Assembly (NCBI RefSeq): GCF_900187365.1
Contig: NZ_FYDG01000010.1
Coordinates: 1 to 64,000, forward strand
Direction: 5' to 3'
From: Rhodoblastus acidophilus
Lineage (GTDB): Bacteria; Pseudomonadota; Alphaproteobacteria; Rhizobiales; Beijerinckiaceae
Length of the DNA stretch: 64,000 bases
Part shown: positions 44,381 to 59,877 of the stretch, piece by piece
How the letters are laid out: each line of letters opens with the position of its first letter
How positions within the stretch are numbered: the first letter of the stretch is position 1
Position numbers and translations under genes: made by a program
Notes under the pieces: generated by a model
The model's input: only the letters and a program-made list of their open reading frames with translations
Told to the model about the DNA's origin: nothing
Databases searched by the model: none

Positions 44381-45469
44381 TCAAGCCGCGCAATTCTCGA
44401 TCGCGGCCATCAGGCGATCGCGGTCGAGATGACGGCCGACCGCAACAATGCGAGGCTCCTGCGGGTTGCGCGGCGTGAACGGCGTCATGCGGGCGCGGCT
44501 GCCGCTGATCTCGAAGGCGATCCAGTGCGCGCGCGTGCGCAACGCGCCCTTGACCTCCTCGACCTCGCCAAAGGCGCCGGCGGCGACCAGCTCCAGAACC
44601 TGCGCGACATGCCGCGCCTCGCAGATATGCGGCAGCGGCGCCGTCCAGCTTTCGTCGCGGTCGGCGAAATTCTCCAGCGCGATCAACTCGCCTTCGATCA
44701 GGCCGGAATATTCCTCCTGGCGCTTCGACATCGGCGCCCATAGCGCATTGGCGTTGAGCGGCGCGACCAGAAACCAGTGTTCGGCCACCGCCAGCGCCAT
44801 CAGCGTGCCGAGCATGGTGTAGCCGGTCGCCTCGAACGGCGTGGTCGCCGCCGTGGCGGCCCAGGCCAGCCAGACCGTGATAACCGTCGAGATCGTCACC
44901 GAGAACGGGAAAAACATGTTCATCGGCCGGCGCGACATGTAGGTGGCGAGATAGCGCAGATGATCAGGGATCATCTCCTCGCCGAGATTGGGCACGCCGA
45001 AGAACACGTTCAGCTTCGCGCTCTCGTGCATCCACCACAGCGTCGCATAGGTCCAGAAGCCGAGCTGGTTGGGCTGGTTGTGGCTCAGGGCGAGCAGAGC
45101 GACGGCGCCGATCAGCGCGGACAATTCATGATACAGGCCCGTGCGCACGCCTTCGATGAACCGGCCGAGGCCACGCAGTTCGGGCGGACAGGGCTGCCTC
45201 TGCGGGCCGGTGACATAGCCCATGTAGAAGCCAAGAATCTGCCAGCCCCAGCAGATCAGGCCATAGGAAAACGCGCCATAGGCCGAACCGGCGGTCTGAT
45301 GGTTGGAGGTGGCCACCAGCCCCCACAGCGCGGCAGCAACCAGCACGGTCGCCGCGCCCATCGTGTAGGGGAACGTCTTGCGCGGCAAGCTGTCGAGATA
45401 AAAGATGATGCCGGTGGAGCCCCACCACAGCGCCAGGGTCGCCAGGATCGGCAGGCCGAAGTCATGCAC
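44381..45469 (-). CDS. puhE: Photosynthetic complex assembly protein PuhE with C-terminal CobW_C-like extension
   Basis: 362 residues. The first about 260 are the polytopic PuhE/DUF3623 domain (MHDFGLPILATLALWWGSTGIIFYLDSLPR, YMGYVTGPQRQPCP, GLYHELSALI, WWMHESAKLNVFFGVPNLGEE, HLRYLATYMSRRPMNMFFPFS). The last 70 or so (ARHVAQVLELVAAGAFGEVEEVKGALRTRAHWIAFEISG then QEPRIVAVGRHLDRDRLMAAIEN) resemble the C-terminal domain of CobW GTPases. PuhE tunes bacteriochlorophyll and complex assembly in Rhodobacter; the extension is unexplained. Last gene of the bchF-puh-acsF superoperon, 11 nt after acsF. Confidence 0.92.
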   Translation of the reverse strand: MHDFGLPILATLALWWGSTGIIFYLDSLPRKTFPYTMGAATVLVAAALWGLVATSNHQTAGSAYGAFSYGLICWGWQILGFYMGYVTGPQRQPCPPELRGLGRFIEGVRTGLYHELSALIGAVALLALSHNQPNQLGFWTYATLWWMHESAKLNVFFGVPNLGEEMIPDHLRYLATYMSRRPMNMFFPFSVTISTVITVWLAWAATAATTPFEATGYTMLGTLMALAVAEHWFLVAPLNANALWAPMSKRQEEYSGLIEGELIALENFADRDESWTAPLPHICEARHVAQVLELVAAGAFGEVEEVKGALRTRAHWIAFEISGSRARMTPFTPRNPQEPRIVAVGRHLDRDRLMAAIENCAA

Positions 45470-45480
45470 GGTCGCGTCTC

Positions 45481-46542
45481 CTACCAGACCGGTTCGAGGC
45501 GGATGGGTTCAGGCAACGGATTGCGCTTGGCCGGAATTAGATAGAGACCCGCGAAGGCGGCCGCCGCCCCGGCCATCAGCAAGCCCTTCTTGAGCTTGCC
45601 CGTCACGCCGCCCCGCGCCTCGGCGCGCTCCATGGCGCGGGCGAGCCGCACCATGCGGTCGAGGCCCGGCTTGAAGGCGGCGTGGTCGATATCGAGCGTG
45701 AGCGGAAACGCCTGTTTTGTAATCTCGGAGCAGAGGCGGAAGACCTTGAAGTCATAATCCTCCGGCGTGACGCCGACGGCCTTGTGGAAGGCGGGACGGT
45801 AATGATCGCGGACATACATGGTTGCGTAGACCGACAGCACGAAAAACTTGATCCACCAGACGTTGACGCCCCGGGTCAGCTTGGGATCGGCGCGCAGCAG
45901 CAGCGCGAAAGCCTCGCCATGCCGAAACTCGTCGTTGCACCATTGTTGGAATTTCTTGAAGATCGGATGAAACCGAAGTTCTGGGTGGCGCTCAAGCTGC
46001 CGGAAGATGGTGATGTAGCGGGCGTAGCCGATCTTCTCCGACAGATAGGTGGCGTAGAAGATGAATTTCGGCTGAAAATAGGTGTACTTCTTGGCGTGTG
46101 TCAGAAAACCGAGATCGACGCCGATGCCGAAATCCTTCAAGGTGTCGTTGATGAAGCCGGCATGGCGGGCTTCATCGCGACTCATATATGTGAAGAGGTC
46201 GCGCATATCCGGGTTTTTGGTGCGTTTCTTCATTTCCGCGTAGAGCACGCATCCGGAAAATTCCGCCGTGCAGGAGGAAATGAGGAAGTCGCGAAATTCC
46301 TTGTCGAGTTCCGGTTCCAGGACGAAGGTCTGGTCGAACTCCTCGTCGCGCTGGAAATGCCGCTTATTGGGATCGGCGCGCATTTCCGCGATCAGCGCGT
46401 CCCAGTCCGCGCGCACCGGCGTCACGTCAATCCGGTCCAGGACCTCGAAATCCGTCGTGTAAAAGCGTGGGCTCAGCACAGTGTTCTTCTGAGCGATGGC
46501 CGTGGCTTCGGCGGTTTCGACCTTCCGGATCGGTGCGTTCAC
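45481..46542 (-). CDS. acsF: Mg-protoporphyrin IX monomethyl ester oxidative cyclase
   Basis: The diiron oxygenase that forms ring E using O2. 353 residues with paired diiron ligands in [32 protein letters not shown] and [16 protein letters not shown] (two ExxH motifs). [39 protein letters not shown] is the AcsF N-terminal block. No anaerobic BchE is seen here, so this is the only cyclase in the window. It overlaps the preceding small gene by 4 nt, consistent with a BciE-dependent class. Confidence 0.97.
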   Translation of the reverse strand: MNAPIRKVETAEATAIAQKNTVLSPRFYTTDFEVLDRIDVTPVRADWDALIAEMRADPNKRHFQRDEEFDQTFVLEPELDKEFRDFLISSCTAEFSGCVLYAEMKKRTKNPDMRDLFTYMSRDEARHAGFINDTLKDFGIGVDLGFLTHAKKYTYFQPKFIFYATYLSEKIGYARYITIFRQLERHPELRFHPIFKKFQQWCNDEFRHGEAFALLLRADPKLTRGVNVWWIKFFVLSVYATMYVRDHYRPAFHKAVGVTPEDYDFKVFRLCSEITKQAFPLTLDIDHAAFKPGLDRMVRLARAMERAEARGGVTGKLKKGLLMAGAAAAFAGLYLIPAKRNPLPEPIRLEPVW

Positions 46543-46844
46543 AGAGACCTCTTTTCTGAAAAGCTGACGTCGTGGAGTTCAGTCAATCCGAGACCGCCGA
46601 CCAATCGCCTCCACAGGCTTTCGATCGCACTCGCCCGCGTGACCAGCGCACGGCGCCGCACAACGACCTTTTCGCCATAGGGCGGCCGTTCCGGCGCGTC
46701 GATCACGCAGACCTCATCCCCGGGCGCCAATTCGACATCATCGTCGAGTTCGACATGGGCATGAAGCGACTCCGCCGTATGCTCGACTTCCACGGTGCAT
46801 GGAACCTCGAGACGGCGCTTCCAGAACAGCGAACGCTCACTCAA
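46539..46844 (-). CDS. bciE: Small protein immediately upstream of acsF, candidate cyclase subunit BciE
   Basis: A 101-residue soluble, acidic protein ([80 protein letters not shown]). BciE, found in Rhodobacter between puh genes and acsF, is an extra subunit needed by alphaproteobacterial AcsF. Here the gene sits between puhC and acsF with a 4-nt overlap at both ends, the same place and size. Residue-level homology could not be checked, so I rely on synteny. Confidence 0.65.
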   Translation of the reverse strand: MSERSLFWKRRLEVPCTVEVEHTAESLHAHVELDDDVELAPGDEVCVIDAPERPPYGEKVVVRRRALVTRASAIESLWRRLVGGLGLTELHDVSFSEKRSL

Positions 46845-47317
46845 CGCGTCGGCGCCTTCGCTGCCGGAAACAGCTTGGCGAAGCTAGCCGACTGATTCGG
46901 GCCAAACGCATCCAGATCGACGCGGCGTCCTGTCGTGTCGTCGATCAAGGACAGCGTGCCATCATTCCAGCGCGTCAATGCGAAAGGCGCTTGTGGGCCA
47001 ATGCCGCCGAGCATGCGCGCGTGAGCGAACCCCCGCATCGTGCTGCGCAAGAAGCCGTTTGTACCAGGCGCCACCATGGAAAGAACCGCGCCGCTGTCGG
47101 CGTCGGTAACAGCGATGCCGCCGTCAGCCTGGTCCGTGAAGAAAAGGCGCAGCGTCTGATAGGGCTGCGCCTGAGGCATATGGACGGCGCCGGAGTCCGA
47201 GGACCGCCCGTAGAACGCCATCGAGAAGGCAAAGATCAAAAGCGCGCCAGCGCCGAATAGGACGCCTCGCGGAATGGAGTCCGCGTGATGGCCGCTCTTC
47301 CGAACGGTCTCGCTCAT
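46841..47317 (-). CDS. puhC: Photosynthetic complex assembly protein PuhC
   Basis: 158 residues from ATG 47317 (GGGGCGAAG upstream); an alternative GTG at 47341 overlaps the puhB stop. One N-terminal transmembrane helix (GVLFGAGALLIFAFSMAFYG) is followed by a periplasmic domain with LRLFFTDQADGGIAVTDADSGAV, GTNGFLRSTMRGFAHARM, GIGPQAPFALTRWNDGTLSLIDDTTGRRVDLDAFG, all conserved in PuhC, which assists LH1/reaction-centre organisation. Confidence 0.92.
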   Translation of the reverse strand: MSETVRKSGHHADSIPRGVLFGAGALLIFAFSMAFYGRSSDSGAVHMPQAQPYQTLRLFFTDQADGGIAVTDADSGAVLSMVAPGTNGFLRSTMRGFAHARMLGGIGPQAPFALTRWNDGTLSLIDDTTGRRVDLDAFGPNQSASFAKLFPAAKAPTR

Positions 47318-47337
47318 TCTTCGCCCCTTTCGAGCCG

Positions 47338-47982
47338 TCACGCCGAAGCGGGAAGCTCTCCCTCGCCAACATTGGCTGGTTGCGCGTCAGCCTGATCCTT
47401 CGCGGATGACAGGTCAGACGCCGCTTTGAGCGCGCCACTCAAGATCTCCGCCACAGACCTCGCCTGCGACACACAACGCAGGGTCGGCTCGGGATCGACG
47501 AACTTGAACGGCCGCGCGCTCGGCCAGAGCGCAAAATACGAGACGTTTTGCCCTTCCGCAAGCGTGACCGAAACATCCCCGGTCTCATCGCCGAAAACAC
47601 GAACATTTGCGGCGACGATCCGCGTGAACGGAAGGTTGACGAAGATCGGCAGGGCGACGCCGCTTCGGATCACGACGCGGCGCTCAGTGATGACATAGAG
47701 CGTCGCGCGCGCCGACAGCCATGCGAGCAGACCGAGGATCGCAAGACCGGCAGCGCCAATGACGAGCGTTGTCCCCGCTGTGAGGAGGGCCTTTTGGGCC
47801 CCCTCGTCAGCATAGGTCGACACGAAAGTCCATGCCGTGGCGAGGCCGAACCAGATCATCACCCAGTCGGCGCGATAAGCGCGCCGCCAGAGACTTTTCG
47901 ATTCGGCGGCGCCGCACCAGAGAACGCGCTCCCCGGGCGGAATGTCCGAGGGCAGTAGCTTTTCCAGGTTTAAAACCTTCAC
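47338..47982 (-). CDS. puhB: Photosynthetic complex assembly protein PuhB
   Basis: A 214-residue membrane protein with IPPGERVLWCGAAESKSLWRRAYRADWVMIWFGLATAW, two to three hydrophobic segments and a PH-like domain (YVITERRVVIRSGVALPIFVNLPFTRIVAANVRVFGDETGDVSVTL). PuhB supports reaction-centre assembly. Start overlaps puhA stop by 4 nt. Confidence 0.93.
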   Translation of the reverse strand: MKVLNLEKLLPSDIPPGERVLWCGAAESKSLWRRAYRADWVMIWFGLATAWTFVSTYADEGAQKALLTAGTTLVIGAAGLAILGLLAWLSARATLYVITERRVVIRSGVALPIFVNLPFTRIVAANVRVFGDETGDVSVTLAEGQNVSYFALWPSARPFKFVDPEPTLRCVSQARSVAEILSGALKAASDLSSAKDQADAQPANVGEGELPASA

Positions 47983-48746
47983 AGCAAAGGCTCCGCCCGC
48001 TCGGGCGTCGCATAAAGAGTCCCAGCGCCATAATAGGCGGAAACCTGGTCTTCTTCCTGCATCGTGATGGAGTTAGCGGATTTCAGCTTGGGCACGCGTG
48101 TCAGCTGATCAGCGGTGACCGCATTGATCTTGATCGCGCGCACGCTATTCTTGACATCGACGAAGCAAACCGGCGCAAGCACCGAACCGCCGGACGCAAG
48201 TGCGATTTCGTAGTAACGCACGCACGATTCGCCACGGTCGATCCAGAGATCCTTGACCGTGCCGCCGGTCTTGCCGTCAGCGCAAATCACGGAATAGCCA
48301 ATCGGGCTCTTGCCTTCGGCCGGGACCGCGAAATGCGTCGCCACACGCAGCGGCGAGATCAAATCCTGGCCGTCCACGGTCTTGTAAGGAAACTCGGGGC
48401 GCACGTTGTACGAACCCGGACCGACGCCGGCGGACAGGGGGTCGCCGGTCGGCTCGATCGGAGCGCCGGGCCAGCTCTCCACCTTCGCGCCGTTCACCGG
48501 ACGGGTGTCGCCTTTGCAGGTCGGCGCCTCGACCACAGTGCCGTCGGCCAGGCGGAAGGCCTTGGGATCGGGAATATACAAGAAGCCGCGCGGCTTCAGA
48601 CCGCCGTCCTGCTCGGATTCGAGCGGATAGCCCTCGCGACGGTCTTCCTGACGCAGGTACCAGCACAGACCTGCAAAGAAGAACCAGAACGCCCATATTG
48701 TGAGCTGGGCCACATCCAAATGCCCTAATGCGCTCGCGTGAACCAT
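47979..48746 (-). CDS. puhA: Reaction centre H subunit
   Basis: A 255-residue subunit with one N-terminal transmembrane helix (QLTIWAFWFFFAGLCWYLRQEDRREGYPLESE) and a cytoplasmic PRC-barrel domain that stabilises the L/M quinone sites. The PRC motif (GTVKDLWIDRGESCVRYYEIAL) and KINAVTADQLTRVP are characteristic. It lies 15 nt after lhaA, as in other alphaproteobacterial clusters. Confidence 0.96.
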   Translation of the reverse strand: MVHASALGHLDVAQLTIWAFWFFFAGLCWYLRQEDRREGYPLESEQDGGLKPRGFLYIPDPKAFRLADGTVVEAPTCKGDTRPVNGAKVESWPGAPIEPTGDPLSAGVGPGSYNVRPEFPYKTVDGQDLISPLRVATHFAVPAEGKSPIGYSVICADGKTGGTVKDLWIDRGESCVRYYEIALASGGSVLAPVCFVDVKNSVRAIKINAVTADQLTRVPKLKSANSITMQEEDQVSAYYGAGTLYATPERAEPLL

Positions 48747-48761
48747 GGCATGCCTCCGGGT

Positions 48762-50174
48762 TTAAAAGCCAAGTGAAGGGGAGCCGCGCAGACAATCCTC
48801 CTGCGTGGCGGTGACTGTTCTGCGAGACAGCGGCCCGATCGCGACGATCGAGGCGAGCAGCAGAAAGATCTCGATTCCGTAGACCGCGACATAACCGGTC
48901 ACGGGATCGGCGAGGGCTTCGCCAAGCGCGCCGCTACTCGCGAGCGCGCCCACCGTGTCATTGATGAAACCGCTGGCGGCGATGGCCAGACCCGCCGCAG
49001 TCGCTTGCGCGGCGCCCCAGGCGCCGAGCGCGAGGCCGCGCGCCTCGGGGCGCGCAAAGGCCATGCTCGCGGTCAAGCCGCCATGAGCGAACAGACCGCC
49101 GCCAAACCCGATCAAGGCGACGCCGACGCCGAACGCCCCGCCCGATTCCATCGGCGCGGCGAACATGACGAAGGCGAAAGCGATCACCCCAACCAAGGCG
49201 CCCAGGCCAGCAATGCGATGCGGGTCCGCGCCACGGTTAAGCCGTCGCGCGGCCAGGATCAGGCCGACGCCGCCGCCAACCGCCAGCATGGCGGTCAAGG
49301 CCGTGGTCGCGCCAACAGGCAAATGAAGAATCTTGCCGCCATACGGCTCCAACAGGATATCCTGCATGGAGAAGCCGGCCGTGCCAAGCGCGATGGCGAC
49401 GAGGCGGCGACGCGCCCGCGCCTCATTGGCGAACAGGGTCCACGCCTCGAAAAAGCCAACGCGCGCGGCCGCCGTCTGCGGCAAAGCGTAGCGCGGTTCC
49501 TGTTTCCACAGCGCAATCACGTTGAGCGCCAGCGTCACCATCGCCGCGCCCTGGATGACCTGGATCAGCCTGATCTCGCTGAAATTGCGCAACGCGAGGC
49601 CAAACACGAAGGCGCTCACCGCCATGCCCAGCAGCATGGCCGCGCACAGCAGGGCGACCACCTTGGGGCGGGCATGTTCCGGAGCCAGATCGGTCGCAAG
49701 TGCAAGACCTACAGTTTGCACAGTGTGAAGACCGCCGCCAACGAGCAGGAAGGCCAACGCCGCAGCCGCCTGCCCGACCCACATGGGCGCGGTCGTGTCG
49801 CCGGAGAGCAGCACCAAAGCGAAGGGCATGATGGCGAAGCCGCCAAACTGCGACAAGGTGCCGAACCAGATGAAAGGCGCGCGTCGCCAGCCCAGCACGG
49901 AGCGGTGGCTGTCCGACCGGAATCCGATCACCGTGCGCAGCGGCGCCGACAATAGCGGAATCGCCAGCATCAGAGCGACGATCCACGAGGGCACGCCGAG
50001 TTCGACGATCATGACGCGATTAAGCGTGCCGATCATCAAGGTCGCCGCCATGCCAACCGTGACCTGGAACAGCGACAGCCGCAGCAGCCGTCCCATCGGA
50101 AGCTCAGCCGTCCCCGCATCCGCGAAAGGCAGGCGGCTAAGCTGTCCCATGATGGCGGCTGTCACGCTATTCAT
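48762..50174 (-). CDS. lhaA: LhaA-type BCD-family MFS protein (LH1 assembly)
   Basis: 470 residues from ATG 50174, overlapping the bchM stop by 4 nt. A 12-helix major-facilitator protein with LFQVTVGMAATLMIGTLNRVMIVELGVPSWIVA, GFRSDSHRSVLGWRRAPFIWFGTLSQFGGFAIMPFALVLL, and a GLHTVQTVGLALATDLAPEH helix typical of the LhaA/PucC bacteriochlorophyll-delivery group. Paired here with bchM and puhA, it should serve LH1 assembly. Confidence 0.9.
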   Translation of the reverse strand: MNSVTAAIMGQLSRLPFADAGTAELPMGRLLRLSLFQVTVGMAATLMIGTLNRVMIVELGVPSWIVALMLAIPLLSAPLRTVIGFRSDSHRSVLGWRRAPFIWFGTLSQFGGFAIMPFALVLLSGDTTAPMWVGQAAAALAFLLVGGGLHTVQTVGLALATDLAPEHARPKVVALLCAAMLLGMAVSAFVFGLALRNFSEIRLIQVIQGAAMVTLALNVIALWKQEPRYALPQTAAARVGFFEAWTLFANEARARRRLVAIALGTAGFSMQDILLEPYGGKILHLPVGATTALTAMLAVGGGVGLILAARRLNRGADPHRIAGLGALVGVIAFAFVMFAAPMESGGAFGVGVALIGFGGGLFAHGGLTASMAFARPEARGLALGAWGAAQATAAGLAIAASGFINDTVGALASSGALGEALADPVTGYVAVYGIEIFLLLASIVAIGPLSRRTVTATQEDCLRGSPSLGF

Positions 50175-50889
50175 GCGGAGCACGCCTCCAAATCCTTATG
50201 GAATTCCAAGGCTTCGGAAATATAAAAACCGCGAGCGACGCGATAGGAGCGCGTCAGCCGCCAATTGGCGAGGCCGGGGAACTGCTGCATTTCGCGTTCG
50301 AGCGCGGCCTGCGAAATCGGCGCAATGGCCGGCGACCGGTCGCCGCGCGGAAACAATTTGCCGACCGCGTGCATGATCGTGAGGGGCAGAGTGCGCGGGG
50401 CTATGGTGACAATCATCGCCTGCGAGGTGCGCGCCGCCAGTGTGTCCAGCGTTTTGGCGATGTCCGATCCTTCGTAGTGGATCAGGCTGTCCATCGCCAC
50501 GACATAGTCGAAATCGCCGAGATCGGGCGACAGATAGTCGCCGACGCGCCAGTCGATGCGCTCCGCGAAAGCCTCGGACGCGGACCGCTCCTTGGCCAGA
50601 TTGACCAAGGTCGGCGAAATGTCGACAGCGACCACATCGGCGCCGCGTCGCGCCGCCTCGACGGCGAGCGCGCCGGACCCGCAGCCGGCGTCAAGGATGC
50701 GCATCCCCTTGGGATCTTCCGGCAGCCAGGACAGCAGGTTGGCGCGCATCTCGGCGCGTCCCGCCCGAACGGTGGCCCGCACGGAGCCGACCGGCTCGTC
50801 GGAGGTCAGGCGACGCCATGCCTCGACCGCGGTGCGGTCGAAATAGGTGCGCAATTCCTCGCGTTTGGCGTCGTAGCTCACTTCGGCCA

Positions 50890-50890
<1 letters not shown>
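50171..50890 (-). CDS. bchM: Mg-protoporphyrin IX O-methyltransferase
   Basis: 239 residues; SAM motif MRILDAGCGSGALAVEAARRGADVVAVDISPTLVNLA, followed by VAMDSLIHYEGSDIAKTLDTLAARTSQAMIVTIAPRT. This methylates the ring C propionate of Mg-protoporphyrin IX before AcsF acts. Its ATG shares one base with the bchL stop (TGATG). Confidence 0.95.
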
Positions 50891-55470
<4,580 letters not shown>

Positions 55471-55499
<29 letters not shown>

Positions 55500-57027
55500 A
55501 CAAAGTTCCCACGCTAATCATCGTCAAACCGCGCTCGCGCGCGTATTTCTCAGTATTGCCACGGGCCTTGCCACGAACGAAGAACGGGATTTTCTTCAGT
55601 TCCTTTTGCGCTTCCTCGCTCCAGACGGGATCGCCGGAAGCGGGCGCGACCGCCGCCGCGGCCGGGAGATCCGGCTGCGGCGCCGCAGGTTGCAAGGCCG
55701 CAGACGGAGGGGCGCTGGAAGCGCCCAAATGCGACGCATGCTCGTGAAATTCCGCGTCCTCGCGAAACATGCCAAGCAGATGCTCTTCAAGACCCATCAT
55801 CAGCGGATGGACCCACGAATCAAAAATGACGTTAGCGCCTTCGAATCCCATCTGAGGCGCATAGCGCGCCGGGAAATCCTGCACATGCGCCGGCGCGGAT
55901 ATCACCGCGCATGGCAGGCGCAGACGCTTGGCGATGTGACGCTCCATCTGCGTGCCCAACACCAGTTCGGGATGGGCGGCGGAGATCGCGGCCTCGACTT
56001 CGAGATAGTCGTCCGTGATCAGCGCTTCGCGATTGTGCGCGGCGGCGCGCGCCCGCACGTCACGCGCGAATTCCCGCGAGAAAGTGCCGAGGCCGACGAC
56101 CTCGAAACCGATCTCCTCGCGCGCAATGCGCTCGGCGGCGAGAACATGGGTGCCGTCGCCAAAGATGAACACGCGCTTTCCGGTCAGATAAGTCGAGTCC
56201 ACCGAACGCGACCACCACGGCAGATTGGACTCTGGCAGCGCCTGACCGTCAGAAAGATTACCGAGCTTGCGCACTTCCGCGATGAACTCGTGGGTGGCGC
56301 CGACGCCGATCGGCACGGTTTTGGTGTAAGGCTGTCCGTGGGCCTTTTCGAGATATTGCGCCGCGGGCAGCGCGATCTCGGGATAGAGCACGACATTGAA
56401 ATCGGCATCGCCCAGCCGGGTCAGATCGTCGGGGGTGGCGCCCATCGGAGCGGCGACGTTGACATCGACGCCTAGCGCGTTGAGCAATTTTGTAATCTCA
56501 ATCACGTCGTCGCGGTGGCGGAAACCAAGCGCCGTCGGACCCAGCAGATTGACGAGCGGACGGGCGCGCTGCGGGCGCTCGCGCTTGGCTCCGGAAAGCC
56601 CGCGCACCAGACGATAAAATGTCTCCGACGCGCCCCAGTTTTCCTTCTTGGAATAGGCCGAGAGTTCGACGGGGATCACGGGAACGGGCAGAGCCAGAGC
56701 GCGGGCGAGTCCGCCGGGATCGTCCTGCAACAGCTCGGCGGTGCAGGAGGAGCCGACGATCATGGCGCGCGGCTGATGACGCTCGTACGCGTCGCGGGCC
56801 GCCGTCTTGAAAATCTCGGCGGTGTCCGTGCCGAGATCGCGGGCCTGAAAGGTCGTATAGGTGACCGGCGGCCGCTTGTTACGGCGTTCGATCATCGTGA
56901 ACAAGAGATCCGCATAGGTATCGCCCTGCGGCGCGTGCAGGACGAAGTGCAGACCGTTCATGCCGGTGGCGACGCGCATGGCGCCGATGTGGGACGGCCC
57001 TTCATAGGTCCAGAGCGTGAGCTGCAT
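55471..57027 (-). CDS. bchB: Light-independent protochlorophyllide reductase subunit B
   Basis: A 518-residue NifK-like subunit. Starts [20 protein letters not shown]; conserved [54 protein letters not shown], and the C-terminal [35 protein letters not shown] domain common to BchB. An unusual Ala/Pro-rich linker ([21 protein letters not shown]) precedes that domain. It lies 2 nt after bchN. Confidence 0.97.
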
Positions 57028-57029
57028 CG

Positions 57030-58804
<1,775 letters not shown>

Positions 58805-58865
58805 ACTGTTTTCCCTGTGCAAACAGGCGTTACTCAAGCAGCGTAGAGGTCATCGCTGGAGGGCA

Positions 58866-58930
58866 ATGGTACGGCCCAGCTGCAAAAAATGTCAAGATAA
58901 ATTGACGTAAAGCAAAAAATACATTTAAGT
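58866..58930. promoter_or_regulatory. Divergent bchF/aerR promoters with shared PpsR-type operator
   Basis: PpsR site TGTCA-N8-TGACG at 58890-58907. Its left arm on the minus strand is TTGACA (-35 of bchF; -10 near 58866-58872, GTACCA/TACCAT). Its right arm on the plus strand is TTGACG (58902-58907), with TTAAGT (58925-58930) 17 nt later as the aerR -10. Direct GCAAAAAAT repeats flank the site. Confidence 0.66.
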
Positions 58931-58942
58931 AGGCCATGGCGC

Positions 58943-59842
58943 GTGGACGTCGCGCGCTGGGCTGGCGATTACGCCGGCCGCCTGTTGCACGACGCTGGCG
59001 CGGTCTCGGAGATTGGGGGCGGCATGTACCAGTCGGGCGCGTTCCCGCGGCGGCTTACAAAAGACGGATCCGCCTCGAAAAAGGCAGGCGCCCTCCAGGC
59101 CCTGCGGACGCTGGCGAAACGGGACGCGGAGCGCCCCGGCGCGACGCGCAACGACATCCCGCCGAACGCGGCGCGGGTCTCGCGCGCGCAATGCGTCCAG
59201 CTTGCGCGCTGGCTCATCGCGGGCGATGACGCCTTTCGCTACGAGATAGAGGCGCGCCTCGCCTCCAGCGCCTCGCCGGTTGGCGTGATGGTCGACGTGC
59301 TCGCGCCAGTGGCCCGCGAGTTGGGCCGCCTGTGGGATCGCGACGAATGCGATTTGATCGACGTGCAGCGCGCATGCGGCGCCCTGCAACGCGTCATGGG
59401 ACGGATCGCGCCGGAAGGCCCCGCGCGCATGCCGTTGAAACAGCCCTCCATTCTCCTTCAAGTCGCGCCTGGCGAACGGCATACGCTCGGCGCCGACGTG
59501 GCCGAGGCCATTTTTCGCGACATCGGTTGGCGCGTCACGCGCGGCGAGGGCCGCGGCCTTCGCGCCGACCTGTCACGGGAATGGCGGGATTTCGTTGGTT
59601 TTTCACTGAGTTGCGATCGAAATGTTGAATCGTTGTCGCAGGCGGTGGCCGAGGCGCGCGCCGCCTCACGCAACCCAAACCTGCTTGTTGTCGTCGGAGG
59701 CGCAATCTTCGCCAGACGCCCGGATATTGCTCGGAAAATTGGGGCGGATTTCTGTGTGTGCGCCGCCAAACTTCCTGTTAAACATCAGAAGGCTTTGGTA
59801 AACGGGTCCGCCATGTCACACGTATTTCACACGCGCGGCTGA
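58943..59842 (+). CDS. aerR: AerR/PpaA-type cobalamin-binding antirepressor
   Basis: A 299-residue B12-binding regulator; AerR forms a complex with PpsR/CrtJ and relieves repression in a light- and B12-dependent way. It has ELGRLWDRDECDLIDVQRACGALQRVM (B12-binding-2-like four-helix part) and the cobalamin loop LLQVAPGERHTLGADV with His180 as likely axial ligand. No DNA-binding motif is visible. Start uncertain: GTG 58943 lies 6 nt after the predicted transcription start, while ATG 59024 has a GGGGGCGG upstream. Immediately followed by ppsR. Confidence 0.87.
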   Translation: MDVARWAGDYAGRLLHDAGAVSEIGGGMYQSGAFPRRLTKDGSASKKAGALQALRTLAKRDAERPGATRNDIPPNAARVSRAQCVQLARWLIAGDDAFRYEIEARLASSASPVGVMVDVLAPVARELGRLWDRDECDLIDVQRACGALQRVMGRIAPEGPARMPLKQPSILLQVAPGERHTLGADVAEAIFRDIGWRVTRGEGRGLRADLSREWRDFVGFSLSCDRNVESLSQAVAEARAASRNPNLLVVVGGAIFARRPDIARKIGADFCVCAAKLPVKHQKALVNGSAMSHVFHTRG

Positions 59843-59877
59843 GATCGCGTTCGGTCATCTTGAACAGGAACGCATAC

